Shown here in pieces: positions 44,704 through 56,939 of a DNA stretch of 64,000 nucleotides (positions within the stretch are counted from its first letter, which is position 1; every line of letters begins with the position of its first letter). Where the stretch lies: NCBI RefSeq assembly GCF_003597395.2, contig NC_133770.1:81718564-81782563 (forward strand). The letters are read 5' to 3'. Position numbers and translations under genes: made by a program. The DNA is from Chelonoidis abingdonii. Taxonomy: Eukaryota; Chordata; Testudines; Testudinidae. A model generated the notes under the pieces. It did no database searches and was not told the origin of the DNA. It was given only the letters and a program-made list of their open reading frames with translations.

Positions 44704-45005
44704 CAGGGGTCGCAACCTTTCAGAAGTGGTGTGCTGAGTCTTCATTTATCCACTTTAATTTAAGGTTTCGCGTGCCAGTAATACATTTTAATGTTTTTAG
44801 AAGGTCCGTTTCTATAAGTCTATAATATATAACTAAACTATTGTTGTATGTAAAGTAAATAAGGTTTTTAAAATGTTTAAGAAGCTTCAATTAAAATTAA
44901 AATAAAATGCAGAGCCCCCTGGACTGGTAGCCAGGAGTGTGAGTGCCACTGAAAATGAGCTTGCATATCACCTTCAGTATTTGTGCCATAGTTTGCCTAC
45001 CCCTG
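44704..45005. mobile_element. hAT-type nonautonomous element inside the LINE
   Basis: It starts CAGGGGTCGCAACCTTTCAG and ends CATAGTTTGCCTACCCCTG. The near-identical 8-bp flanks are CTCTATAT (44,696-44,703) and CTCAATAT (45,006-45,013). It therefore inserted after the LINE. Confidence 0.8.
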
Positions 45006-47580
45006 CTCAATATCCTAATAAAGAAGAGAGGATAGACGTTTATAGAGTGCAGGTAAGAACTGAAGAAAAACTGCATCACATGAAGGCAGTCAACTAAATA
45101 TCGACAAATTTTAAAAGTGTTTGTGTACAAATGCCATTAGTCTAAATATTAAGATGGGTGACATTGAGAGCCTGGTAATAAATGAGGTTATTAATATAAT
45201 ATGAATCACAGAAACTTGGTGGAATGATGATAATCAACGGGATATGATAATACCAGAGTACAAAATATAGAGGAATGACAGAGTAGGTCATGCTAGGGGT
45301 CGGGGGAGTGGCATAATATATGCAAGAAACCAGAGTCCAATATACTACAAATCTGAAATGCATTAAACTGTACCATAGAACTTCTAAGGACAGAAATTCC
45401 ATACTTGAATAAGAGTACAGCAGTAGGAATATATTACCGACCACCTGACCAGGATGGTGATAGTGACTATGGAATGTTCACAGAGATTAGAGAGGCTACA
45501 AAAAAAACAACAACTAAAACAATAATAATGGGGGATTTCAACTTTACCTGTATTGACTGGGTACATGTCACCTCAGGACAAGATGCAGAAATAAAATTTC
45601 TCGATACAACTAGTGACTGCTTCTTGGAACAGCTAGTCCTGGAAATCACAAGGGGAAAGGCAATTCTTGATTTAGTCCTAAATGAGCACAGGATCTTGTC
45701 CAAGAGGTGAATATATCTAAACCACTTGGTAACAGTGACTATAAGATAATTAAATTTAACATCCTTGTAAGGGGAAAACACCAAAGAAACCAGCCACTGT
45801 AGCATTTAACTTCAAAAAGGAGAACTACACAAAAACGAGGAGGCTACTTAAATGGAAATTAAAAGAAATAGATGAGAGAAATGCCTGCAAGCTGCATGGA
45901 AACTATTTAAAAACACATAGTACAGACTCAAACTAAAAAGTATGCCCCAAATAAAAAATGTCAGTAAAAGGACCCAAAAAATGCCACCCCGGCTAAACAG
46001 CAGAGTTAACAAGGTGGTTAGAGGCAAAAAGGCATCCTTTAAAAATTGGAAGTGAAATCCTGCTGAGGACAAGAAAAGAGCATAAACTCTGGCAAGTCTA
46101 GTGTAAACATATAAATCAGGCAGCCCAAAAAAGAATATGAAGAGCAACTGGCAACAGACACAAAAACTAACAGCAAAATTTTTTTAAGTACATCAGAAGC
46201 TGGAAGTCTCACAAACAATCAATGTGGCCACTGGATGATCAAGGTGCTAAAGGAGCACTCAAGGAAGACAAAGTCATGAGCTAAATTAATTCTTTTTTGC
46301 AATAGTCTTCCCTGCAGAGGATGTGAGCTGATTGCCACATCTGAGCTATTCTTTTTAGGTGACAAATCTGAGGAACCATCCCAGATTGAGGTGACAATAG
46401 AGGACGGTTTGGAACATATCGATAAATGAATCAGTAATAAGTCACCAGGACCACATAGTATGCGGACCATGGTTCCTCTGGAGGAACTCACATATGAAAT
46501 TGCACAGGTACTAACTATGGTATATAATTTACTGCTTAAATCAGCATCTGTACCAGATGACTGGAGGATAGCTAATGTAATGCCCATTTTTTAAAAAGGC
46601 TCCAAAGGCAATCCTGGAAATTACAGGCCAGTAAGCCTAATTTCAGTACCAGGCAACTCGGTTGAAACTATAGTCAAGAACTGAATTACCAGACACATAG
46701 AAGAACATGATATGCTGGGGAGGATTCAATTTGGATTTTGTAAAGGGAAGTCATGCCTCGCAAATCTATTAGAATTCTTTAAGAGTGTCAACAAGCATAT
46801 AGACAAGGGTGATCTGGTGGATATAGCATACTTGGACTTTCAGAAAGCCTTTGACAAGGTCCCACACCAAAGGTTCTTAAGTAAAGAAGGCAGTCATGGG
46901 ACAAGAGGGAAAGTCCTCTTATGGATCAGTAACTAGTTAAAAGATCCCAACCATCCACACAAAATGACGGGTTCTAAATTAGCTCTTACCATGGATATAT
47001 CTCTGAAAACATCTGTTCAGTGTGCAGCGGCTGTCAAAAAAAGCTAACAGAATGTTAGGAACCATGAGGAAAGGGATAGATAATAAGACAAAAAAATCAT
47101 AATGTCACTATATAAATCCATGGTACATCCACAACTTGAATATTGCATGCCAATCTGGTCATCCCATCTCAAAAAAGATATTTTAGAATTGGACAAGGTA
47201 CAGAGAAGGGGGACAAAAATGATTAGGGGTATGGAACAGCTTCCCTACAAGTTGAGATTAAAAGGACTAGAACTGTTCATCTTAGAAAAGAGACGACTAA
47301 GGGGAGGATATTATGGAGGTCTATAAAATCATGAATGGCACAGATAAAGTGAATAGGGAAGTGTTATTTACTCCTTCACATACACACAAGAACTAGAGGA
47401 ACTAATGAAATTAATAGGCAGCAGGTTTAAAACAAACATAAAGAAATACTTCTTCTCACAATGCACAGTTGACCTGTGGAACTGGTTGCCAGTGGATGTT
47501 GTGAAGGCCAAAACTATAACCAAGTTCAAAAAATAACTATATAAGTTTCATGGAGGATAGGTCCATCAGTGACTATTAGC

Positions 47581-47799
47581 CAGGGGTTCTCAGACTGGGG
47601 GTCGAGACCCCTCAGGGGGTCATGGGATAATTACATGGGGGGTCGTGAGCTGTCAGCCTCCACCCCACTGTGCCTCCAGCATTTATAATGGTGTTAAATA
47701 TATTTTAAAAAGTGTTTTTAATTTATAAGGGGGGAAGGGTTGCACTCAGAGGCTTGCTATGTGAAAGGGGTCACCAGTACAAAAGTTTGAGAATCACTG
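47581..47799. mobile_element. hAT-type nonautonomous element, 219 bp, inside the LINE 3' region
   Basis: It starts CAGGGGTTCTCAGACTGGGG and ends AAGTTTGAGAATCACTG. Perfect 8-bp duplications CTATTAGC lie at 47,573-47,580 and 47,800-47,807. The CR1 3' tail resumes directly after it. Confidence 0.9.
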
Positions 47800-48016
47800 C
47801 TATTAGCCAAGATGGTCGTGAATGCAACCCCATGTTCTGAGTGTCCTAAACCTCTGACTGCTAGAAGCTGGGACTGTACAACTGGGATGGATCACACAAT
47901 AATTGCCCTATTCTCTTCATTCCCTCTGAAGCATCTGGCACTGGCCACTGTCAGAAGACAGGATACTGGGCTAGATGGACCACTGGTCTGACCCAGAATG
48001 GCCATTCTTATATTCT

Positions 48017-49454
48017 ATATATTGGTGATGAATGAGCTATGAAATCCTAGCTATTAAGGCATAGATATTGCCTGCATCTCTAAGGTTATTATATCACTCC
48101 TGAGTGACAGACCTTGTGGGCCTGAACACTGGGATCCATGGCGGACACATCCTGATGAAGGTACTGTGTGCACTGACTGTAACTGTTAGAGTGCTCTTCC
48201 CCCCCCAATGATGACTTGAAACATAGAGGCCACAGATGTTTTCTTGTCCATGATGGTAGCCTGTATATAAATACAAATGAATATAAATTTGCATTAAGAC
48301 TGTGCTGTTCAAAATTGGTATTAGTCAGCCTGCATGTCTACTTCCTCCTCTGTTTCTTCAAACCAGCTCTTGTATTTGTCCTTTGTACCTTTGTTCCTCC
48401 AAAGCCACATCCACATCCTGTTCTCACGGCCAGCCTGCTCCCAGTACTCTTGTTCATCTGGTCAAAGTAAGGAAATTCAGATAGGCTTAGAGCCATTCTG
48501 ACCAGTCTCCATTTTGCTATTAAGTCTTTTCTTCTTCAACGCTGTGCGTGAGTTGCACAGCTCTTCCACTGTCCACAGCTGTCTTCATCCACTTTATCAC
48601 ACATTTAAAGATATCACCACAGCAGTGTCTTTGTCCCTCAGCTGCTACAGAACAGTAGATTCTTTGAATGCATTCAGAAACAATAGATATTCTCCTATTC
48701 TGCCCCTAGGTAGCCCCTTCTCCTGTGGACACCTTCTTTACAAGTGTGTAATTCTACTGTGCATGTCTAAGCAGAGAGCTGAGGGGGTATTTTCTAAATG
48801 TGCTGGATGACAACAAAACACATTTTAATATCCTGGATAACAGTGGGGGGGATCCATTTAAATTGCATAGTATGTACTAGACTAGAATTCTGGATACTTA
48901 GTATTAGGGAAACTGGCAGGTTAGCTGCATCTGATCATAATCACAGTAATAGCTGCAAGTAGCTCTGTACAGGTGTCCCATTGTTGCTGCACAGAGCTGC
49001 AGTAACCTGTATACTAAGTGTGGGCTGAGTCAACATGGCTTTGCACAGATACAGGGATCTGCAAAGCTGCTTGCAGGACCAGGACATAAGGATCATTGTT
49101 CCAATAACAAAAATATAGACAAAATCAGAATTATAGTTTAAAAAAGGAATACTCATGGCACACAATATATTAATTCATTCTAAGTTGTTTGTCATGGGAA
49201 ATTATGAGAGAGGTCATATCAATATTCTTTATTTTACAATTAAAGGTTTGAAACCACTTGATAATATTTCACTAATAGTTTAAAACTACTTAAAAATCCA
49301 TATTCTGCTACAGTGGGCATGTACAGAGCTCAAATGGAAGAAATTCTTTGCAGACTCCTCCGTAACAGGCTGCCCAGGGTGACAGAGACCATGAACACAC
49401 CCTAAAGGTTGCAGGTTTCGTCATGGACACCATGGCCATGCCAGACACGCAGCT
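48017..49454. other. Intergenic, no gene seen
   Basis: No exon or repeat that I can name is present. Short open frames here lack protein-like composition. Confidence 0.5.
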
Positions 49455-49587
49455 TTTGGCAGCAGAGTCCAGTGGACTAGAGCTCTCTACACCAGGGTTC
49501 TATTCCCACCTCTGCCACTGACATACTATTGGGCAAGTCACTTCACCTCTTTGTGTCTTTCCCCTCAAGTCCTTTATCCATTTAGAC
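49455..49587 (+). mobile_element. MIR-type SINE, 5' part, split by a hAT element
   Basis: GCAGCAGAGTCCAGTGGACT, CACCTCTGCCACTGACATAC and TTGGGCAAGTCACTTCACCT form the MIR head and core. The tail resumes after the insertion at about 50,464-50,610 (GACTGTAAGCTCTTTGAGGC). Confidence 0.75.
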
Positions 49588-50463
49588 CAGCGGTTCTCAA
49601 ACTTTGGGGCAGGCCTGCCAAGGGAGGTGCGAGAATGTGTCAAGGGAGATGCGAACTGTGTGCTTTTTTTTTCTTTAAGAGCTCCGGTTGTCAGCCCTGG
49701 GTGGCTGGCAATGGTACAAAAGGGCTGTGCACACCCGGGAGGTGGGGAGATGGGAGAGCCCACGGACCCAGGGTTGACAGCCGAGCTCTGCCATCCAGGC
49801 TTGGGCTCTCCTTCTTCCCCCACTATCCCTCACTGGGAGGCAGCCTGGGCTCAGACTCTCCTTTCCCCTCTCCCCACCCTCAATACCTCACCTGGAGGCA
49901 GCAGCAGGGCTCCAGCTGGCAGCAGCAGTGCAGAAGTAAAGGTTGCAATGGGGTGCTAAGTTTGCTGTGAAAAGTGATATTGGCAAACAGGGCCATCTCT
50001 AGGGGGGTGCCCCCACGCCAGCCCTTCCCACAAGCCCCTGCCCCCACCTCGCCTCTTCCTGCCCCTGCTCCACCCCCTCCCTGCCCCCATTCCACCCCTT
50101 CCCCCAAACCCCCGCCCCTTTCTGGCTTCCGCCCCTTCCCCCAAGCAACACTGGGAGCCAGCAGGGTGGAGTGGGGTGGACTGGGGCCGGGTCACTCACT
50201 GCTGCCGGCACCAGCCCCCCCGCTATCCTCCCAGGCAGCCCTACGGTCCTATGGACAGGACAGCTCTGTTGACAAATAATATCATTTTTCACATTGCCAC
50301 CCTTACTTCTGTGCTGTTGCTGGCACAGCACTGCCTTCTCTGCTGGGCACCCAGCCAGCAGCCCCTACTCTCTGCTCTGCCTTCAGAGCCAGGCAGTAGT
50401 ATATGTACTTGGGGCGGGGCATAAGCAATTACAGATAGGAAGAAGGAAGTGTGAGAACCCCTG
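49588..50463. mobile_element. hAT-type nonautonomous element, 876 bp
   Basis: It starts CAGCGGTTCTCAAACTTTGG and ends GTGTGAGAACCCCTG. The flanking octamers are ATTTAGAC and GTTCAGAC (6 of 8 alike), as expected for an old target duplication. The interior is GC-rich with CCCCTGCCCC runs. The open frames across it are not host genes. Confidence 0.8.
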
Positions 50464-51089
50464 GTTCAGACTGTAAGCTCTTTGAGGCAGGAGTTATCTC
50501 TGACCATGCATATGCAAGGTAACTAGCACTATGTGGCCCTGATCTTGACTGGGGCCACAATTCAGCACTGTAAACAAAAAAGTCATTAAAAATAATAATA
50601 ATAATCCTGAAACTGGATTCATGACAGCAGACTCTTGTGCCTGTGCAAAGGCCAGCTGACTTCAGAGGGGCTTTGTGTGAGCACAAAACCAGAACCAGAT
50701 TTCAAGATAAGAGGCTTTGTTCACCACAGTGCAAATGATTATTGTTTTCATAGAAACCAATCAAATGTCCATGTCTTCTGAGCGATTTCACTTGCCAATA
50801 ACATCTCTGAGTCTTAGTGGTGCATATATAGCTCTAGGTTTTTAAACTTTAGCCATTGCTAGATAGAGAGGCCTGGACCAAAACAATGTATTTGCAGAGT
50901 AGCCAGACTGAGTTACATTTTCCAGAAACGTACAAACATGTTTTAATATTTTATTTTACAGTTTGTACCCCTGCCTTAGACTCTCTTTCTGCACTGCCTC
51001 TGCTGGTGGCACTGTAATTCCATCCAGTTTCCCCTTGATTAAAAAAGCATTTCCAGCTAGCAAATCTATAAGGGATACATCTTTTGCTT

Positions 51090-51240
51090 AGGTTTCAGAG
51101 TAGCAGCCATGTTAGTCAGTATCAGCAAAAAGAACAGGAGTACTTGTGGCACCTTAGAGACTAAGTGTAGCCCACGAAAGCTTATGCTCAAATAAATTTG
51201 TTAGTCTCTAAGGTGTCACAAGTACTCCTATCTTTTGCTT
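51090..51240. mobile_element. Turtle-type dispersed repeat in fold-back form
   Basis: GGTTTCAGAGTAGCAGCCATG, then GGAGTACTTGTGGCACCTTA, is a unit I know as common in turtle DNA. It is followed by its own reverse (CTCTAAGGTGTCACAAGTAC), so about 51,137-51,234 is an imperfect hairpin around AAGTGTAGCCCACGAAAGC. Confidence 0.75.
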
Positions 51241-52095
51241 AATCAGTTCAACAGTGGCCCATTAGTTTTTTAAACAGTTTGGTTTAATCAGATTAATGTC
51301 CAAATAAGTTCTAGACTTGCACAGAGTGACTGTGTCCAAACAAGATTTTTTTTCTTAACACACATCATAATCCTTTATAAACGCCAAGTACATTTCTCTG
51401 AAGTCATAATTATAGCTATTTTACAGCATGTTAACACACGTCTTTCTTAGGTTTAGAACACTAATTTCTCTTTATTATAATGTTGAAAAACACTAAATAC
51501 TCTCATGTTGCTGCTGGTTCTTAGTACTCCCAAATCTACACATATAAATAAGATATTATAAATAAAAATCTGCTGTTCGGCCTTTCCAGTGCCGGTTCTA
51601 CTCTCTTTCATAGAGACAAGAGGGAGGAGTGAGGTTAGCGCTTCAGTTCCTAAAAATATCAAAGAGAAATTCAGAATGTTAAGCCACATGAAATAATTCT
51701 GTTTTAGGGTTTTTAGAAAATGTGGTCATTGGTGCATTTTGTTGGCAGGAGGAACCAGAAGTAAATATGCATTAGACCTACTGCCTTTATGTAACCCACA
51801 GTGGCTGCACCCACGGTCCTGCTAGTACCATCTTAATGTCATACACTGGAAAGTCAGTAATCACATGAATGCACTTCAATGTTACTTCTGCAAAAGTATG
51901 CGCTCTTTGAACACAGAATGAACAAAAAATACTGAGTTAGTGCCAAGAAATTCTTAGAGTGAATTTGAATGGGATTAAATAAGAAATATGAGAAGTGACA
52001 ACATGAAAGAGAGATTTGCTTAGAACTGTGTCTTTTGAGAGAGTTTGAAGTATCTGGATTTAGAGCGTCTAAATTATGAGAGAAGTCATGGAAAC

Positions 52096-52930
52096 TGTCA
52101 AGGTTTTTTCCCCACTTTGAACTTTAGAGTTCAAGAAGTGGGGACCTGCATGATTACTTTTAAGCTTAATTACTAGCTTAAATTTAGTACGCTGCCACCA
52201 GCCAGAAGTCAGTGTCTGGCACGCTTTCTGTTCTCCCAAAACCTTCCCTGGGGAACCCAAGACCCAAACCCCTTGGGTCTTAAAACAAGGAGAAATTAAC
52301 CATCCCCCTCCTTTTCCCCCCAGACTCTCCCCTCCCTGGGTTGCCTTGAGAGGCTTACACAGATCCAAACTCCTTGGATCTTAAAACAAAGAGGAATTAA
52401 CCATCCCCTCCTCTTCCCCCACCAATCCTGGTGAGTTCAGACTCAATCCCTTGGATCTAAAGGAAAATCATCAGGTTCTTAAAAGAAAGCTTTTATTAGA
52501 GAAAGAAAAGGTAAAATTATCTCTGTAAAATCAGGATAGAGTTGCTTTTATAGGGTATTCAGATTCCATATAGCCAGAGGGACTCCCCTGCTAGCCTTAG
52601 ATTCAACAGTTACAGCAAACAAAGTAAAAAATCCTTCCAGCAAAAAGACCATTTACAAGTTGAGGAAACAAACATAGACTAATCCACCTTGCCTGGCTAT
52701 TACTTACTATTTTGAAACATGAAGACTGATTCAGAAAGATTGGAAAGCCTGGTGTACATCTTGTCCCTCTCAGTCCGAGAGCGAACAACGAACAACAGCA
52801 AAAGCACAACAAAGACTTCCCTCCACCAGAATTTGAAAGTATCTTGTCCCCTATTGGTCCTCCTGGTCAGGTGTAGCCAGGTTTCAGTGTTAACCCTTGT
52901 GCTAGGTATACCTACATTATGTCTTTACAA
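52096..52930. mobile_element. LTR-like segment
   Basis: It begins TGTCAAGGTTTTTTCCCCAC and contains two related stretches (CCTTGGGTCTTAAAACAAGG and CTTGGATCTTAAAACAAAG). The base make-up fits a long terminal repeat, and I have the impression it recurs in turtle genomes. No internal retroviral frames are seen, and the ends are uncertain. Confidence 0.4.
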
Positions 52931-53050
52931 ACTTTAATTGTAGGCTAGGTGTGCTCTCATCATGCTCATTCATATGAAATCCAGGCGCTGAGCCTTGAAC
53001 CCAGAATCAGAAAAAAATCCATTAATTGCTTGAGTATCCGTGTAGATCAC

Positions 53051-55138
53051 AAGGCCTAGTCTCACTGCGCATTAAAACTGAATTCAGCGTTAAACGATTT
53101 AACCCTGCACCCGTCCACACAACGAGGCCCTTTATAATCGATATAAAGGGCTCTTTAAACAGATTTTTGTACTCCTCCCCGACAAGAGGAGTAGCGCTGA
53201 ATTGGTATTGCGCATGTTGGATTAGGGTTAGTTGGCTGCAAATCGACGGTATGAGCCTCCGGGGTGGTATCCACATGCACCATTGTGACTGTCTGGAAGC
53301 AATCTGAACTTGGATGCAGGCAGTGCCGTAGACAGGAAAAGCCCTGCGAACTTTTGAATTTCATTTCCTGTTTGCCAGCATTGAGCTCTTGATCAGCAGG
53401 GTGGCAATGCAGTCCCAATCCAAAAAGAGCTCCAGCATGGACCATATGGAGATACTGGATCTGATCGCTATATTGGGAGACAAATCTGTTCTATCACAGC
53501 TGCGTTACAGAAGATGAAATAAGAAAGCATTTGAAAAACTCCAGGCTATGATAGACAGAGGCCACAGCACAGTGCTGTGTGCCAAGCGTAACAGAAAGCC
53601 AACGAATCAAATGGATGCTCATGGAGGAGGGAGGGTGTACTGAGGACTCCAGCTATCCCACAGTCTCCGCAGTCTCCGAAAAGTATTTGCATGCTTGACT
53701 GAGCTCACAACGCCTGAAGGGTCAAAATTTTTCCTGGGTGTTTCATGGTCTATGTTGTCAAGTTTACACCCTTCCCCCCCCCCAAAAGAAAGGGGAAAAA
53801 TCGTTTCTTGCCTTTTTTCAATGTCACCCTATGTCTACTGCATGCTGCTGGTAGATGGGGTGCTGCAGCGCTGAACACCAGCATCCCCTTCCCGGTGGCA
53901 GATGGTCACAATAATGCTATCCATCGTCATCATCAGCCCGTGAGTGCTCCGGCTGCGCCTTGGTGAGTTGGGCGGGCGTGGGTAAAAATGGGAATGACTC
54001 CTGGTCTATTCCTGGCAGATGTACAGAATGGCTGGTAACTGTTTCATCATAGCAACTGGAGGCTGAGCTCCCAGCAGCCTCCCCCCTTTCATGTCTAAAG
54101 AAAAGATTCTGTACTGCCTGGACTATCAGTCAGCAGAGAGGCTGCCGCTCTCTCCCACCCTTTAATGTCCTGCCTGGACTATCATAGCAGCTGGAGGCTT
54201 CCTCCTCCTATTTTATCTCACTAAAAGGTCAGTTTCTTATTCCTTCATTCTTTATTACTTCATCACACAAATGGGGGACACTTGCAACGGTAGACCACAG
54301 GAGGGGTTGGGACGAGGAGAGAAGCAATGGGTGGGTTGGTTGCAGGGGACCCCTGGCAATAGCATGAACAGCTCATCAATCTTGGGAACTCTGGGCTCTA
54401 CACGGAGCGCTTGTACTCTCTGGTCTCCAGGACACTTGCCCATTGCTAGGCAGGACTACTCTATTTTTGGAAAAACAATAAAGAAGACAATGACCCGGGG
54501 AGGTCATTCACATTTTGTCCATGCGCACCCGGCCGACCTCAGCGAGGCCAAGCCAGGAAGCACGCATGACATGCAGCAAGATGTACAGAACAACGATAAC
54601 CATTTCATTGCCAATTTACAATGGCAGATGTGACATGGATGGTAACACCTACTTACCTCCCTGCAAAGGCAAATGAATGCTGCTGTATAGCGCTGCAAGT
54701 GAAACCGCTCTTCAGCAGGCATGGAGTACACCATTACAGTGACAGCGACAAAAGGCAACATGGATCGTCATGGTTCCATGCCTATGGCATCTGCCCAGGG
54801 CAATCAGGGGAAAGGCTGCAAATGATTGGTCCTGCCGTTGCTTTCATGGAGGAAGGACTGAGTGACGACATTTACCCAGAATCACCCGCGACACTGTTTT
54901 TGCATTGAGATCTCAACCCAGAATTCCAATGGGTGGGGGAGACTGCGGGAACTATGAGATAGCTACGGGATAGCTACCCACAGTGCAACGCTCCGGAAAT
55001 CGACGCTAGCCTCGATACATGGACGCACACTGCCGAATTAATGTGTTTAGTGTGGCTGCGTGCACTCGACTTTATACAATCTGTTTTACAAAACCGGTTT
55101 ATGTAAAATCGGAATAATCCCGTAGTGTGGATACACCC
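53051..55138 (+). mobile_element. 2-kb TIR element, complete-looking copy
   Basis: The 5' end is AAGGCCTAGTCTCACTGCGC and the 3' end AATCCCGTAGTGTGGATACACC. The two share the terminal theme of the window's MITEs. Subterminal regions are also mirrored in diverged form: GCTATCCCACAGTCTCCGCAG near 53,650 against GGAGACTGCGGGAACTATGAG near 54,940. No transposase frame is visible, so it is nonautonomous. Two other partial copies lie at 23,871-31,566 and 41,575-42,665. Confidence 0.8.
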
Positions 55139-56546
55139 ATAGAAAGTGACAAAACCAGTAGTCCACATAGAAAAGACAGGAGAGTTAGTAGGTCTAGACA
55201 TGTACTAGATAGGCTGCAAGAGGGCTGGATGGTCCCCGTAGATCCTAATATATCAGTAATTATAGTATCTTCTATAGTGAGTTCCACCCAAAAGTGCAAA
55301 ACACTTCAGAATATTAATGGATTTAGCTTAAACACAACCCTGTGAAATCAATACTATCCAGAGCTGGGTGGAAAGTGCAGGTGTGTTTCACAAAAAGACA
55401 AACAAACAAAATGAAAGATTATTGATTTTTTTCTGTTTTTCTGGTTTTTTAACCTCTCTTTTTTAAAAATTGAAGTCTCTCTTATTTAAAAAAAAATCCC
55501 CCTTATTTATGCTTTAAAAATGAATGGGAGGGGGAAATAAAAAAGGTGAAAGGAAATGGTTGTTTTCCCACTCTTTCACTTCACCTTTTTCCATCTTTTT
55601 CCAATGTAAAAAGAGAGTTGGAAAGAGAAAGAGAGACAAAATGGGATATTTCCCACAGTTTCAAAATGAAAACTTATGAATATGTCTAAAAATTAATTTT
55701 TGTAGAAATGTTTCATTTTGAAGTTCTAACAATGAAAAATTTCTATCAAAATGAATTTTTTCCATGAAAGTTTCATTGGTGTCAAACCTCCATTTTCCAC
55801 TGAAAAAATGTAAGGCAGTTCTAGTATTATCCCCACTTTATATATGGGGAACAGGCACAAAAGTTAACTCAACTTAGTGGGAAGTGACCTGCCCCAGGTC
55901 ACACAGGAAGTCTGAGGCAGAACAAAATTGAGAAAAGGGATTCTCTCCACTGCTCTGGTCCCTTTACATCTCACTCACTGCAGAATATGTATGCCGTGTA
56001 GCTCACATCTTCTATAGAAATGACTTCCATGAACTCTGTCTAGCATACACAGAGGAGAACATATTCTAGGAGAAACCACATTGTGCATCTAGGTTGCAGA
56101 AGGAAATGCACATCTGACAATGAGGGTCGAGGAACCCTCTGGGGAGAATCAAAGATGAAACCCCCAAAATAAGCAGTGAAACCAGCTGATTGCATACTAT
56201 GTTATTTCACTGTAAGAGCATATCCAGTAGGATCTTTTATGAAAGCTTGTAATGCACTGAACTTAATAGTCCTGATGTGTCTAAGAAAATTGTAATTGTA
56301 ACTCTGGTGCAACTTCAGCAGCATCTCAAACAGGACAGTGAAGCTGTCAGGCAGGGAAGAGCTACCTCCCCAACCAGATGTGACTATCTTCAGGCCTTTG
56401 TCCAGCCCAGGAAAACAATGAGGAACCAACAAAACAAATGGCAACAGCTTGCAACTGAAGAGAAAATCTTTGGGAACTAAGAAGAGTGTTTCCCCCACTT
56501 TTCATATCTGTATTGACTAAAGAAAAAAAACTTTAAACCCTTTTAG
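55139..56546. other. Intergenic, AT-rich repeat and SINE remnant
   Basis: About 55,390-55,800 holds the TTTTCA/TGAAAA-rich degenerate repeat also seen at 8.4 kb and 62.1 kb. About 55,820-55,975 has MIR-like words (CCCAGGTCACACAGGAAGTC). No gene is seen. Confidence 0.5.
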
Positions 56547-56939
56547 ACCATGTCTATACTGCAAAATTATGTCAGCCTAATTTAGGTCAGCCTACAGCCC
56601 CTGTGGTTACTAAGTTGCTTGGGTGTGCATGCTTGGCTCCTTGTGTCAGTGGTGTCCCTTCACCAGAAGTGCTTGTATCAATTGTATTGTCAGGGTGGGG
56701 CATTGTGGGACAGCTCCTGAAAGCCAGTAACAGTTGATTAAAGCACTGCAGTGTCTACAGTGACATTGCATCAATCTAATTACCTCAACTGTGTCTCTAC
56801 GCCAATCAGGGAGGTGGTGTTACGTAGTGAGGCACTTACATTGGCATGGCAGGAGCTGAATTTATGTGAAGACACTTCCACAGCTAGGTCGACGCAAGGC
56901 AGCTTGCATTGACCTAACCCTCTAGTGTAGACCAGGCCT
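56547..56939. mobile_element. MITE-like TIR element, about 390 bp
   Basis: The left end AGACCATGTCTATACTGCA is mirrored at the right by TAGTGTAGACCAGGCCT. GGTCAGCCTA and GTCGACGCAAGG subterminal words are also present. Confidence 0.65.

Larger units (their letters stand above)
43440..48016 (+). mobile_element. Degenerate CR1-like LINE with two nested hAT insertions
   Basis: In order: an ORF1-like frame at about 43,638-44,171 (LALETRVANLEELTEAEKY), then MGDLIFRNID-like words resembling the esterase-type part of CR1 ORF1. Next come endonuclease remains at 45,405-45,710 (IIMGDFNFTCIDW), then reverse transcriptase remains at about 46,712-46,930 (YLDFQKAFDKVPH). A C-terminal part follows at 47,102-47,326 (MVHPQLEYCMPIWS), then the CR1 3' tail ending GGTCTGACCCAGAATGGCC. 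Stops and frameshifts throughout make it inactive. The 5' limit is uncertain. It belongs to the transposon, not to a host gene. Confidence 0.85.

Noticed and set aside
49500..50331. Several 100-139 aa open frames
   Set aside because: They fall in a GC-rich nonautonomous hAT element and have no domain.
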